DNA of 13,981 nt from Bacteroidota bacterium (GTDB taxonomy: Bacteria; Bacteroidota; Bacteroidia; Chitinophagales; Chitinophagaceae). The notes under the pieces were generated by a model, which was not told the origin of the DNA, ran no database searches, and saw nothing but the letters and a program-made list of their open reading frames with translations. A program made the translations under genes and the position numbers. Shown here piece by piece: positions 1 through 7,481 of this stretch. Position 1 is the stretch's first letter, and the number at the start of each line of letters is the position of its first letter. The stretch spans positions 1-13,981 of the forward strand of contig CANHUW010000020.1 of assembly GCA_947463975.1 (NCBI GenBank), in the 5' to 3' direction.

Positions 1-64
1 AAATGTAAGTCATTAGCGCTCAAAACCCTACATTTGCAAAGCGAACCAGTAAAATTTTAATACT
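1..64 (+). promoter_or_regulatory. Probable ftsX promoter region with inverted repeat
   Basis: The noncoding leader before ftsX contains TACATTTG at 29-36, a perfect match to the Bacteroidota -7 consensus TAnnTTTG. No TTG is visible at the expected -33 distance. Initiation just after it would leave a leader of roughly 25 bases. A 7-base perfect inverted repeat, AAATGTA at 1-7 and TACATTT at 29-35, overlaps the -7 element and could be an operator or chance in AT-rich DNA. The left arm touches the window edge, so its full length cannot be judged. No Shine-Dalgarno sequence precedes the ATG at 65. Confidence 0.4.
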
Positions 65-940
65 ATGGCAGGAACCAACTCCGCATCTTTAAAACGCAGT
101 AAACCCAACTATATCTATAGTATTATTGGGGTGGCGATTGTACTGTTTATAATGGGCATAATGGGGTGGTTATTCCTAAATCTTCGCACTATTGGTGACC
201 ATTTCAAAGAAGATATCAGAATTAGTGTTTATTTAAAGAGTACCGACAAAAATACCATTGGCAAATTACAGGCATTTATTGCAGGACAACCCTATGCAAA
301 AAATGTGGAATATGTAAATAAAGAAAAAGCAAAAGCCATTTGGAATGCAGAAAATAGCGAAGACTGGGCAAAAATCTTAGACGTCAATCCTCTACCCGAA
401 AGCGTTGACTTTTTTGCAAAAGCGGAATATGTGAACCCAGATAGTTTGACTAATATTACAGCAAAGATTGGCGCTCAATTTAAAAACGATATTGCAGATA
501 TTCAATATCCAAAAAGTTTGGTTTCTAGCTTAAATGAAAGAGCAGACAAATTGGGCATTATTTTTTTAGTGATGTCCATTATTTTATGTGTTATTGTAAT
601 TATCAGTATCGATAATACCATTAGGCTTGCTATGTTTAGCAATCGATTCTTAATAAAAACGATGCAAATGGTGGGTGCTACAAGAAGTTTTATATCTAAG
701 CCATTAGTGATTCGTGCTTTTATAAATGGTTTAATTAGTGCTGGTATTGCATTGGTTGTTTTATTTGGCTTAATCCAATGGACAGCAGCTCAGTTCCCTC
801 AAATACAAACATTACAAGGAATAGGCAACAACCTCGTATTGTTTTTTGGATTAATAGTGGTAGGTGTGGGTATTTCTGTACTAAGTACCTACAGGAGTGT
901 GGTGAAGTATTTAAAAATGAAACTAGACGAACTTTATTAA
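65..940 (+). CDS. ftsX: Cell division ABC transporter permease FtsX
   Basis: FtsX is the membrane subunit of the FtsEX complex, which sits in the inner membrane at the division site and controls peptidoglycan hydrolases through its extracytoplasmic domain. The 291-residue protein has the family layout: a short cytoplasmic N-terminus, a first membrane segment at about 17-39, a large periplasmic domain at about 40-160, and three more membrane segments at about 165-187, 214-236 and 254-276. The stretch MQMVGATRSFISKP near residue 200 matches the conserved FtsX/MacB-type cytoplasmic loop. The ATPase partner FtsE is not in the window. The next two genes, for a DUF3098 protein and UppP, follow with tiny gaps, so this is probably the first gene of an envelope operon. 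The family call is firm; the details of its regulation are inferred. Confidence 0.93.
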   Translation: MAGTNSASLKRSKPNYIYSIIGVAIVLFIMGIMGWLFLNLRTIGDHFKEDIRISVYLKSTDKNTIGKLQAFIAGQPYAKNVEYVNKEKAKAIWNAENSEDWAKILDVNPLPESVDFFAKAEYVNPDSLTNITAKIGAQFKNDIADIQYPKSLVSSLNERADKLGIIFLVMSIILCVIVIISIDNTIRLAMFSNRFLIKTMQMVGATRSFISKPLVIRAFINGLISAGIALVVLFGLIQWTAAQFPQIQTLQGIGNNLVLFFGLIVVGVGISVLSTYRSVVKYLKMKLDELY

Positions 941-950
941 AATATATATC

Positions 951-1190
951 ATGAATCCATCTAAAGATAAAAAATCATTACAGTTTTTTGGCAAGTCAAA
1001 TTATACTTGGATGCTTATTGGAGCTGTTTGTATTATTATTGGCATGTTTTTAATGTCGGGAGGGAAAAGTCCTAATCCAGATGTTTTTGATGCAAATGAA
1101 GTCTATAGCTTTAGAAGAATCACTTTAGCTCCAATTGTTATCATCATTGGTTTTGTGATTGAAATATACGCCATCTTCAAAAAAGACTAA
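951..1190 (+). CDS. DUF3098 family small membrane protein
   Basis: This 79-residue protein has two predicted membrane helices, at about 19-36 and 57-76, joined by a short loop containing PNPDVFDANEVYSFRR, which matches my memory of the DUF3098 family common in Bacteroidota. Its function is unknown. It starts 10 bases after ftsX stops and ends just before uppP, so co-transcription with both is likely, and a role in the inner membrane linked to division or envelope synthesis is a reasonable guess from context only. The start ATG is preceded by an A/T-rich stretch without a Shine-Dalgarno sequence, as is usual in this phylum. Confidence 0.85.
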   Translation: MNPSKDKKSLQFFGKSNYTWMLIGAVCIIIGMFLMSGGKSPNPDVFDANEVYSFRRITLAPIVIIIGFVIEIYAIFKKD

Positions 1191-1193
1191 TTG

Positions 1194-1994
1194 ATGAATG
1201 TTTTTCAAGCTATTGTAATTGCCATCATTGAAGGCATTACCGAATTCTTGCCCATTTCAAGTACTGCACACATGAAATTTGCTAATCCTATATTAGGTAT
1301 TGCAGATAGTCCATTTGTGGATTTATTTGAAATTGTAATTCAATTCGCAGCCATTGCTTCGGTCTTAATTATTTATAGAAAGCAATTTTTCAATTTTAGA
1401 CAAATTAGTTTTTATTTAAAACTCATTGTGGCTGTAATACCTGCATTGATCTTTGGTGCATTATTGAAAAAATACATAGATGCTGCATTAAATAATTTAA
1501 CTACCATCGCCATAGTGATGGTAGTGGGTGGTGTTATTTTATTATTCATTGACAAATTATTTAAATCGAACGAAATAGCATCTGATCAGGAAAAAGAGCA
1601 ATCTTATAAAACATCATTTATTATCGGGTGCTTTCAAGTATTATCTATTGTATTTCCAGGATTGAGTAGAAGTGCTGCAACTATTATTGGAGGAATGTCA
1701 CAAAAATTAACCAAGAAAGCGGCAGCTGAATTCTCCTTCTTTTTAGCCGTCCCCACCATGTTAGCAGCATCTGCAAAAAGTACATTGGATGTATACCAAT
1801 CCAATCCTGAAGTATTTGCTTCAAACAATCTATTCATCATAAGTATTGGCGCAATTGTTGCATTTATAGTTGCCCTTTTATCTGTTCAATTTTTTATTAA
1901 AACAGTTCAAAAACAAGGGTTTGCGTTATTTGGATGGTATCGTATCATTTTGGGCACTACCCTATTGATCTTATTATTCAATCACTGGATCTAG
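1194..1994 (+). CDS. uppP: Undecaprenyl-diphosphate phosphatase UppP (BacA)
   Basis: UppP is an integral membrane enzyme that dephosphorylates undecaprenyl diphosphate to undecaprenyl phosphate, recycling the lipid carrier for peptidoglycan and other surface polymers; it can confer bacitracin tolerance. Both family signatures are visible: EGITEFLPISSTAHM at residues 13-27, carrying the acidic residues E13 and E17 and the histidine H26, and PGLSRSAATIIGGM at 155-168 with the active-site arginine R159. The rest is a series of hydrophobic helices, and the length of 266 residues is normal. I chose the ATG at 1194; a TTG directly before it at 1191 keeps the same frame but is less likely. It lies 3 bases after the DUF3098 gene and is probably translationally linked to it. 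Confidence 0.95.
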   Translation: MNVFQAIVIAIIEGITEFLPISSTAHMKFANPILGIADSPFVDLFEIVIQFAAIASVLIIYRKQFFNFRQISFYLKLIVAVIPALIFGALLKKYIDAALNNLTTIAIVMVVGGVILLFIDKLFKSNEIASDQEKEQSYKTSFIIGCFQVLSIVFPGLSRSAATIIGGMSQKLTKKAAAEFSFFLAVPTMLAASAKSTLDVYQSNPEVFASNNLFIISIGAIVAFIVALLSVQFFIKTVQKQGFALFGWYRIILGTTLLILLFNHWI

Positions 1995-2028
1995 GAAATG
2001 TTGTATTTTTAGATACAAACGAAAAGCT

Positions 2029-3339
2029 ATGCAAACTGCCTCAAAAAAAGTAGTCAATGGGTGGGCCATGTATGACTGGGCCAATAGTGTTTATAATTTA
2101 GTCATCACTTCTACTATCTTTCCAGCTTACTATGAAGCCATCACTGGAGATGGAAATGAAAATACTTTAATTGATAAAGTGAAGATTGGTAATTACGAAT
2201 TTACCAATACTGCATTATACAATTATATATTAGCCATTGCATTTGTGATTGTTGCCATCATGTCTCCAATTTTATCTTCTATTGCTGATTACAAAGGGAA
2301 CAAAAAACAATTTCTACGATTCTTTTGTACCATGGGAAGTCTTTCTTGTGCGTCTTTATATTTCTTTGATAGCGATCATATAATAGGTGGTCTTCTATCT
2401 GTCATTATTGCCTGTGTGGGGTTTTGGAGTAGTTTGGTTTTTTATAATTCCTACTTACCAGAAATTGCTGCTCCTGAAGATAGAGATCGAATTAGTGCAC
2501 GTGGATTTATGATGGGCTATATTGGTTCTGTTTTATTACAATTGATCTGTTTTGTTTTTGTATTAAAACCAGAACTCTTCGGCATCTCTGTTGGAAAAGC
2601 CTCGCAAATATCTTTTTTACTAGTGGGTATTTGGTGGGTTGGTTTTGGCTGGATGGCTATTGGTAGATTACCCAATGGTTTACACATTGCAAGTGGCAGA
2701 AAGCAAGAAAATATTTTCACCTCTGGCTATAAAGAATTGCATAAGGTATGGAAACAATTAATTCACTTACCCTTACTAAAAAGATTCTTAACCGCTTTCT
2801 TCTTCTACAATATGGGCGTACAAACCGTAATGCTAGCAGCTACATTATATGGAAAAAGTGAATTAAATATCCCAACAACCAATCTGATTATCGCAATACT
2901 CATTATTCAAATAGTCGCTATTCCAGGTGCCCATGTAATGGCCAAATTAGCTACCTCATGGGGTAATTTTAATACTTTAATGGTGGCAGTGCTTATTTGG
3001 ATTGTAGGATGTGTGATGGGTTATTTATTGCCTAGAAATGATGTGTATTTATTTTATGTTTTGGCGGTGATCGTAGGATTTGTAATGGGAGGTATACAAT
3101 CTGTAAGTAGAAGTACCTATTCAAAACTAATGCCAGTAACATATGATACGGCAAGCTTTTTTAGCTTCTTTGATGTAACAGAAAAGATTGCTATTGTAAT
3201 TGGCATGTTTAGCTTTGGCTTTATCAATGAGCTTACTGGTTCTCAAAGAAATTCAGTGTTAGTTTTAGGTTGTTTTTTTGTCATTGGATTAGCATTATTA
3301 TATAGAACAGCACAATATCAAAAAAATGCAACTGCATAG
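2029..3339 (+). CDS. MFS transporter, UMF1/Atg22-like family
   Basis: This 436-residue inner-membrane protein has about twelve hydrophobic segments and motifs I associate with the UMF1 (Atg22/YxiO-like) branch of the major facilitator superfamily: WAMYDWANS at 12-20, the stretch ending FYNSYLPE at 138-145, GGIQSVSRSTYSKLMP at 354-369 and FFSFFDVTEK at 377-386. Family members are presumed solute exporters, the eukaryotic relatives releasing amino acids from vacuoles; the substrate here cannot be told. It follows uppP after 34 bases, a gap holding a weak hairpin (TTGTAT/ATACAA at 2001-2018) without a T-tract, so it may be read from the ftsX operon or from its own promoter. Its last 14 bases overlap the start of the downstream hydrolase gene, suggesting translational coupling. 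Confidence 0.87.
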   Translation: MQTASKKVVNGWAMYDWANSVYNLVITSTIFPAYYEAITGDGNENTLIDKVKIGNYEFTNTALYNYILAIAFVIVAIMSPILSSIADYKGNKKQFLRFFCTMGSLSCASLYFFDSDHIIGGLLSVIIACVGFWSSLVFYNSYLPEIAAPEDRDRISARGFMMGYIGSVLLQLICFVFVLKPELFGISVGKASQISFLLVGIWWVGFGWMAIGRLPNGLHIASGRKQENIFTSGYKELHKVWKQLIHLPLLKRFLTAFFFYNMGVQTVMLAATLYGKSELNIPTTNLIIAILIIQIVAIPGAHVMAKLATSWGNFNTLMVAVLIWIVGCVMGYLLPRNDVYLFYVLAVIVGFVMGGIQSVSRSTYSKLMPVTYDTASFFSFFDVTEKIAIVIGMFSFGFINELTGSQRNSVLVLGCFFVIGLALLYRTAQYQKNATA

Positions 3340-4198
3340 TATTCATACAGGTAATTTTAAATTAGATGGTGGTGCCATGTTTGGCGTTGTTCCAAAAATT
3401 ATTTGGAATAAACTGAATCCTGCAGACGAAAATAATTTATGTGATTGGGCACTAAGGTGTTTATTAGTTATTGAGGGTGATAGAAAGATATTGATTGATA
3501 CTGGCATGGGTAATAAACAAGATGATAAGTTTATGGGCCATTACCATTTAAGCAATACCCAAACCATAGAAGCATGTTTAGCAAAGCTGCAATTAGAAAT
3601 GGAGGATATTACCGATGTATTATTAACCCATTTACATTTTGATCATGTAGGGGGTGCTGTTTGTATCATAGACAATCAATTAAAGATCAGCTTTCCTAAT
3701 GCAACCTATTGGGTGAGCGAACCACAATGGGAAACCGCGCAACACCCTAATAGAAGAGAGCAAGCATCCTTCTTGAAAGAAAATATTAACCCATTATTGG
3801 AAAGTGGACAATTAAAAATAATTAGTTTACCTCCTTTTCAAAGTAAGGATAGTCTACAAACCATCCATTTTACTAAGTCCATTAGTTGTATTGTAGTAAA
3901 TGGTCATACGGAAGGAATGTTATTGCCCAAAATTCAATACAAGGATAAAACCATCGTATACATGGCTGATTTACTTCCTTCTACAGGACATATACCTCTT
4001 CCTTATGTGATGGGATATGATATGCAACCATTGCTTACACTCAACGAAAAAGAAATTTTCTTACAAGAGGCTTTGAAAAACAATTATCAATTATTTTTTG
4101 AACACGACCCAGTAAATGAATGTTGCTCTGTAGCAATGACAGAAAAAGGAATTAGAGCAGCTAATACATTTACATTAAACGAATTGCTATTGAACTAA
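3326..4198 (+). CDS. Metallo-beta-lactamase-fold hydrolase, lactonase-like
   Basis: A cytoplasmic-looking protein of 290 residues, with no signal peptide, carrying a complete dinuclear metal site: HLHFDH with H102, H104, D106 and H107, then H194 in NGHTEG, D215 in MADLLPS and H260 in FFEHDP. The spacing of the last three ligands resembles N-acyl-homoserine lactonases such as AiiA, and the segment DLLPSTGHIPLPYVMGYD fits the YtnP-type branch. The AiiA active-site tyrosine three residues after the bridging aspartate is a proline here, so the substrate may differ; a lactone or other ester is only a guess. The start overlaps the MFS gene by 14 bases, pairing the two. The 3' end overlaps the convergent DUF3108 gene by 12 bases. 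Confidence 0.85.
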   Translation: MQLHSIHTGNFKLDGGAMFGVVPKIIWNKLNPADENNLCDWALRCLLVIEGDRKILIDTGMGNKQDDKFMGHYHLSNTQTIEACLAKLQLEMEDITDVLLTHLHFDHVGGAVCIIDNQLKISFPNATYWVSEPQWETAQHPNRREQASFLKENINPLLESGQLKIISLPPFQSKDSLQTIHFTKSISCIVVNGHTEGMLLPKIQYKDKTIVYMADLLPSTGHIPLPYVMGYDMQPLLTLNEKEIFLQEALKNNYQLFFEHDPVNECCSVAMTEKGIRAANTFTLNELLLN

Positions 4199-4975
4199 TT
4201 CAATCAAAGAGTTCAATGGATGTCTTAGATTTTCATAGCCCACCATATCCACTTTTATATTACCTACAATGATGGGTGTTTGAATTCTAACAGGTATATG
4301 ATTAGAGTCGTCAGTAACCCAAATAGTCATTTGCTCCCCACCTTTAAACATGGACCCCTTAACCAAAAGTGGTGCTATTTTAATTGCCCTAAATGTACCA
4401 TACTGAGTAGTAATCTGTTCTTTCCCTAAATACTTAAAATAAGAAGGATATAGTTCTTTATCCAAAAAGAAATTCAAATATACCTTTTCGTTTATTTGCA
4501 AATTCTCATAATTGATATTTCTTGCAGCATAAATTGCACTGATCACATCATAGGTACAATCTGAAGTTGGATAAGTTGTGCCCAATGTTGTAGCATTTCT
4601 TGCTTTTTGATTAAAGCTTATAAAATCGGTCTGGTGAAAGCCCCCTTCATTTATATTTCTTGTAAATTGATACGGCAAAAATGTTTTACTATCAACGATA
4701 GATTCATATACATCTCTTACTTTGAAGATCCAGTCATACCTTTTATTTGATTTTCCAACAGCAGTAAAAGTATACACATCTTTTTCTTCGAAACTGCCTA
4801 GCCTGGCAGTAAAATCGGCTTTACCTGCTAATACATAAATTCCAATAACATTATAGTAAATATTATACTTTATCTTCTCACCATCTTTATAAGATGTATT
4901 GGGCTGCTTGCAAATATTATTATCTGCTAGTGTAAAGAAAGAACTTAGAATAAAAAATAATTGAATGAATATCAT
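4187..4975 (-). CDS. DUF3108 domain secreted protein
   Basis: This 262-residue protein begins with a hydrophobic signal peptide of about 17 residues (MIFIQLFFILSSFFTLA), so it is probably exported to the periplasm. The mature part is beta-rich and matches the DUF3108 pattern: DGEKIKYNIYYNVIGIYVLAG near 31-51 and DVISAIYAARNINY around 143-156, with aromatic-rich strands in between. Two cysteines, C22 and C140, could form a disulfide. The function is unknown; the domain is thought to resemble lipoprotein-binding or outer-membrane-associated beta folds, but I cannot confirm it. It lies 15 bases downstream of the flippase-like gene on the same strand and is probably co-transcribed. No Shine-Dalgarno sequence precedes the ATG. 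The C-terminal codons overlap those of the convergent hydrolase. Confidence 0.8.
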   Translation of the reverse strand: MIFIQLFFILSSFFTLADNNICKQPNTSYKDGEKIKYNIYYNVIGIYVLAGKADFTARLGSFEEKDVYTFTAVGKSNKRYDWIFKVRDVYESIVDSKTFLPYQFTRNINEGGFHQTDFISFNQKARNATTLGTTYPTSDCTYDVISAIYAARNINYENLQINEKVYLNFFLDKELYPSYFKYLGKEQITTQYGTFRAIKIAPLLVKGSMFKGGEQMTIWVTDDSNHIPVRIQTPIIVGNIKVDMVGYENLRHPLNSLIELVQ

Positions 4976-4990
4976 AAGGATAAATTAAAG

Positions 4991-5908
4991 TTATTGCTTT
5001 AATCTAAAGCCCAACAATAAAAAAGCACCAATAATGGCAGGTAATAAAAAATTAACAGTCCATATAATGGTAGATAATGAAATTAACATTAAACTATTCT
5101 GATACCAAGGTGATAATAGTAATAAAATAAGCTGTCCTCTGATTACCAATTCTGTAATACTAATGGTAGGCACTATACTCAAACTTAAAAACATCACTGC
5201 CAAAGCCACCCAAAGTGTAATATACGGAATAGGAATATTCAATATATGTGCAGCCCAAGTATATTGGGCTAAATAAACACTATATCTTAAAAAAGACAAT
5301 GCCAATAACTTCTTTTTTACTGGTATTTCAATTTGTAAAAAATTAAATGATTTTAAAATACCAGAGAAAGTTACTTTGTGAAAATAAACAATCAATGCAA
5401 AGATTAATAATAAAGGAGTAGCCCATCTTAGCCATGGTAAAAATGGCGGATTGATATAAATTGCGATGGCTCCCATGATAATAGTCACAATCATTTGTGC
5501 ATAAGAGGCCCATGCCATTCTACCTACTGCAATGATTTTATTTTCTGTTTCTAACATCATGGTTCTTCCAACATACTCTCCTATTCTGTTAGGCGTATAA
5601 AAGGCAAATGCTTGTCCAACAAACACACTCTTTATTGCTGTAAAAATACTTATGGTGGTTTCCGACTTCAGCACAATTTTCCACTTAAAAGACTCTATTA
5701 AAAAATTAAGGAGCATTAAGAAAAATAAAATAGCCCATTGATAGATGGCAATTTTCTGAAATTGAATCTTAATTTGAGCGCCATATTGAACCACATTTTC
5801 ATTACTTCCTACTTCTCGATAAATAGCAACACTACAAATGATAAATAAGAAGATACCAACTCCTTTTTTTCCGAGTGCAATGATTCTATTGGCGGTTGCA
5901 GATAACAT
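4991..5908 (-). CDS. Flippase-like / LPG synthase TM-domain protein
   Basis: This is an integral inner-membrane protein of 305 residues with about seven or eight hydrophobic segments. It matches the lysylphosphatidylglycerol synthase transmembrane (flippase-like, AglD/MprF N-domain) family; the signature is FYTPNRIGEYVGR at about 103-115, the conserved TPxRxGE motif. The cytoplasmic aminoacyltransferase domain of MprF is absent, so it should not be called a lysyl-PG synthase; movement of a lipid or lipid-linked molecule is only inferred. I start it at the ATG whose first base is 5908; an in-frame TTG three codons upstream at 5917 is a weaker alternative. It is divergent from ruvC and is followed after 15 bases by the DUF3108 gene. 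Confidence 0.85.
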   Translation of the reverse strand: MLSATANRIIALGKKGVGIFLFIICSVAIYREVGSNENVVQYGAQIKIQFQKIAIYQWAILFFLMLLNFLIESFKWKIVLKSETTISIFTAIKSVFVGQAFAFYTPNRIGEYVGRTMMLETENKIIAVGRMAWASYAQMIVTIIMGAIAIYINPPFLPWLRWATPLLLIFALIVYFHKVTFSGILKSFNFLQIEIPVKKKLLALSFLRYSVYLAQYTWAAHILNIPIPYITLWVALAVMFLSLSIVPTISITELVIRGQLILLLLSPWYQNSLMLISLSTIIWTVNFLLPAIIGAFLLLGFRLKQ

Positions 5909-5914
5909 AGACCC

Positions 5915-5950
5915 CAAAGTTCGGAAATTGATATGATATATGTAACTTTA
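5915..5950. promoter_or_regulatory. Candidate divergent promoters, flippase gene / ruvC
   Basis: The short space between the divergent genes holds TAACTTTA on the plus strand at 5943-5950, one mismatch from TAnnTTTG, ending 6 bases before the ruvC ATG. On the minus strand GAACTTTG at 5922-5915, also one mismatch, ends 6 bases before the flippase-gene ATG. No TTG lies at the expected -33 distance for either. If both work, the two mRNAs would be almost leaderless. Each is a single short match in AT-rich DNA, so confidence is low. Confidence 0.3.
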
Positions 5951-5956
5951 TTGTAG

Positions 5957-6547
5957 ATGCCTACAACACCTATTATTCTTGGAATTGACCCAGGTACACA
6001 AATACTTGGATATGCCCTTTTAAAAGGAGGAGCTCAGCCTAGCTTGATGGAGATGGATGTACTTAAATTGACCAAAGAGAAAGATATTTATGCCAGGCTG
6101 CAGTTGATTCATGCAAAAATCATAGAGCTTATTGAAAAGCATCACCCGACCGAATTTGCAATCGAAGCACCTTTCTTTGGTAAGAACATTCAAAGCATGC
6201 TAAAATTAGGAAGGGCCCAAGGTGTAGCCATTGCAGCAGCAATGCATTACCATCTACCCGTTTCAGAATATGCGCCTAAAAAAGTAAAACAAGCTATCAC
6301 TGGCAATGGAAATGCAGATAAAGAAATGATCTGGAAAATGCTAGAACACGTATTAGATATCAAAAAACAACCCAAATATTATGATGCAACAGATGCATTA
6401 GCTGTTGCATTATGTCATCATCAACAATCCAGGGGTTTAATGCTTCCTAAAAAAACTGTTGTAAAGGGCAAGAAATCTGCTAAAAAAACCAATAGTTGGA
6501 CCAATTTTATTGCTAAAAATCCAGAAAGGATTCAGAAAAATAAATAG
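5957..6547 (+). CDS. ruvC: Holliday junction endonuclease RuvC
   Basis: RuvC is a dimeric endonuclease that resolves Holliday junctions together with the RuvAB branch-migration motor during recombinational repair. The RNase H-like fold and all four catalytic acids are present: D11 in GIDPGTQILGY, E70 in FAIEAPFFGKN, and D143 and D146 in YYDATDALAVALCHH. The length of 196 residues is somewhat above the usual 160-185 because of a lysine-rich C-terminal tail from about 165 (VVKGKKSAKK), which may aid DNA binding. ruvA and ruvB are not in the window. It appears to be a single-gene unit: divergent from the flippase gene upstream and ending only 4 bases from the convergent HIT gene. Confidence 0.96.
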   Translation: MPTTPIILGIDPGTQILGYALLKGGAQPSLMEMDVLKLTKEKDIYARLQLIHAKIIELIEKHHPTEFAIEAPFFGKNIQSMLKLGRAQGVAIAAAMHYHLPVSEYAPKKVKQAITGNGNADKEMIWKMLEHVLDIKKQPKYYDATDALAVALCHHQQSRGLMLPKKTVVKGKKSAKKTNSWTNFIAKNPERIQKNK

Positions 6548-6551
6548 GACA

Positions 6552-6941
6552 TTATAGGTGTTGAATAATACTAGCTTGTATTGCCTTGAATTCTTCTACG
6601 GAGAAAATCAATTTAGGTTGGGCAAAATCAATATCTTTTGCTTGATGGATGGGTATCAAATGTAAATGTGCATGAGGTACTTCTAATCCAACCGTTACCA
6701 TACTAATTCTATTACAAGGAAAACTTTTTTCTATTGCTTTGGCAATAGGTTGAGCAAATACCAATAGCTCAGACATATAAAATAAGGGAAGATCAAATAC
6801 TTTATCAACCTCTATTTTAGGAACTACTAAAGTATGTCCTTTTTGTAAAGGGGCAATGTCTAAAAATGCATAGAACAAATCCGACTCTGCAATTTTATAA
6901 GAGGGAATTTCTCCTGCAATAATTTTAGAAAAAATGGTCAT
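6552..6941 (-). CDS. HIT family protein (Hint-like nucleotide hydrolase)
   Basis: This 129-residue cytoplasmic protein belongs to the histidine triad superfamily, whose members hydrolyse phosphoramidate or phosphoanhydride bonds of nucleotides such as AMP-lysine or dinucleoside polyphosphates. The histidine triad is HAHLHLIP at 90-97, with H90, H92 and the nucleophilic H94, and the Hint hallmarks IFSKIIAGEIPSYKI at the N-terminus and GHTLVVPK at 35-42 are clear. The precise substrate is unknown. It starts 3 bases after greA stops and is almost certainly co-transcribed with it, a pairing that suggests a housekeeping role. Its 3' end is 4 bases from that of ruvC on the other strand, with no terminator between them. 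Confidence 0.93.
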   Translation of the reverse strand: MTIFSKIIAGEIPSYKIAESDLFYAFLDIAPLQKGHTLVVPKIEVDKVFDLPLFYMSELLVFAQPIAKAIEKSFPCNRISMVTVGLEVPHAHLHLIPIHQAKDIDFAQPKLIFSVEEFKAIQASIIQHL

Positions 6942-6944
6942 GGA

Positions 6945-7421
6945 TTAAATAGTAATATTATCTACCTTAAACTTCATAGTACCATTTGGGGCTTGCACTT
7001 CTGCAACCTCTCCTACTTTCTTACCCAACAATCCCTTACCAATAGGCGATGTTGCAGAAATTTTAGCAGCTTTCAAATCAGCTTCTTTTTCTCCAACTAT
7101 TTGATAAGTAATCGTTTTATTGGTAGCCATATTGGTAATAGTCACTTTCGTTAAAATAGTGACTTTACTTGTATCTATAGTACTTGTATCTACAATTTTT
7201 GCATTAGAGATAGTAGCTTCTAATTGCTTGATTTTTGCTTCTAACATGCCTTGAGCTTCCTTTGCAGAATCATATTCAGCATTCTCTTTTAAATCTCCCT
7301 TTTCTCTTGCTTCTGCAATTGCTTTAGATGCAGCAGGACGATCTACTGATTTTAGCTGATGAAGCTCTTCACGCATTTTATCAAATGTCTCCTGGGTTAC
7401 GTATGCATTAATTTCACTCAT
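6945..7421 (-). CDS. greA: Transcription elongation factor GreA
   Basis: GreA inserts its N-terminal coiled coil into the secondary channel of RNA polymerase and stimulates cleavage of the backtracked transcript, rescuing stalled complexes. The 158-residue length is typical. The coiled coil spans about 10-75 and carries the tip motif AREKGDLKENAEYDSAKEAQ at 38-57, with the acidic residues D43 and E46 that position the catalytic metal. The C-terminal FKBP-like domain includes SPIGKGLLGKKVGEV near 125-139. A plausible ribosome binding site, AAGGA, lies about 2 bases before the ATG. The gene sits directly after the terminator of the upstream dehydrogenase gene and leads a two-gene unit with the HIT gene. 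Confidence 0.97.
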   Translation of the reverse strand: MSEINAYVTQETFDKMREELHQLKSVDRPAASKAIAEAREKGDLKENAEYDSAKEAQGMLEAKIKQLEATISNAKIVDTSTIDTSKVTILTKVTITNMATNKTITYQIVGEKEADLKAAKISATSPIGKGLLGKKVGEVAEVQAPNGTMKFKVDNITI

Positions 7422-7439
7422 ATCCTTCTGTTTTGTCTA

Positions 7440-7474
7440 TAAAAAAAATACAACGCCACATAATTGTAGCGTTG
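7440..7474 (-). terminator. Intrinsic terminator after the dehydrogenase gene
   Basis: Read on the minus strand, CAACGC at 7474-7469 pairs with GCGTTG at 7456-7451, extended inward by four more pairs (one G-T) to a 10-bp stem with a 4-base ATTA loop. It is followed at once by a T-rich tail of about ten bases (TATTTTTTTTAT). The plus strand lacks a T-tract after the stem, so it acts on minus-strand transcripts only. It separates the rsmA/dehydrogenase unit from greA and the HIT gene. Confidence 0.8.
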
Positions 7475-7481
7475 CAGTTCA

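Noticed and set aside
1191..1193. TTG start for uppP just before the ATG.
   Set aside because: An ATG follows directly and gives the normal family N-terminus.
1634..1840. An antisense open frame of 68 codons within uppP.
   Set aside because: It mirrors the conserved uppP PGLSRS region; this is a by-product of codon use.
2001..2018. Hairpin TTGTAT/ATACAA between uppP and the MFS gene, considered as a terminator.
   Set aside because: Only six AT-rich base pairs and no T-tract after the stem on either strand; too weak to call.
2517..2720. An antisense open frame of 67 codons within the MFS gene.
   Set aside because: No start context and no recognisable protein; the MFS frame is clearly the coding one.
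5909..5917. TTG start for the flippase-like gene, three codons upstream of the ATG.
   Set aside because: The ATG at 5908 is the more usual start, and the extra three residues add nothing to the family match.
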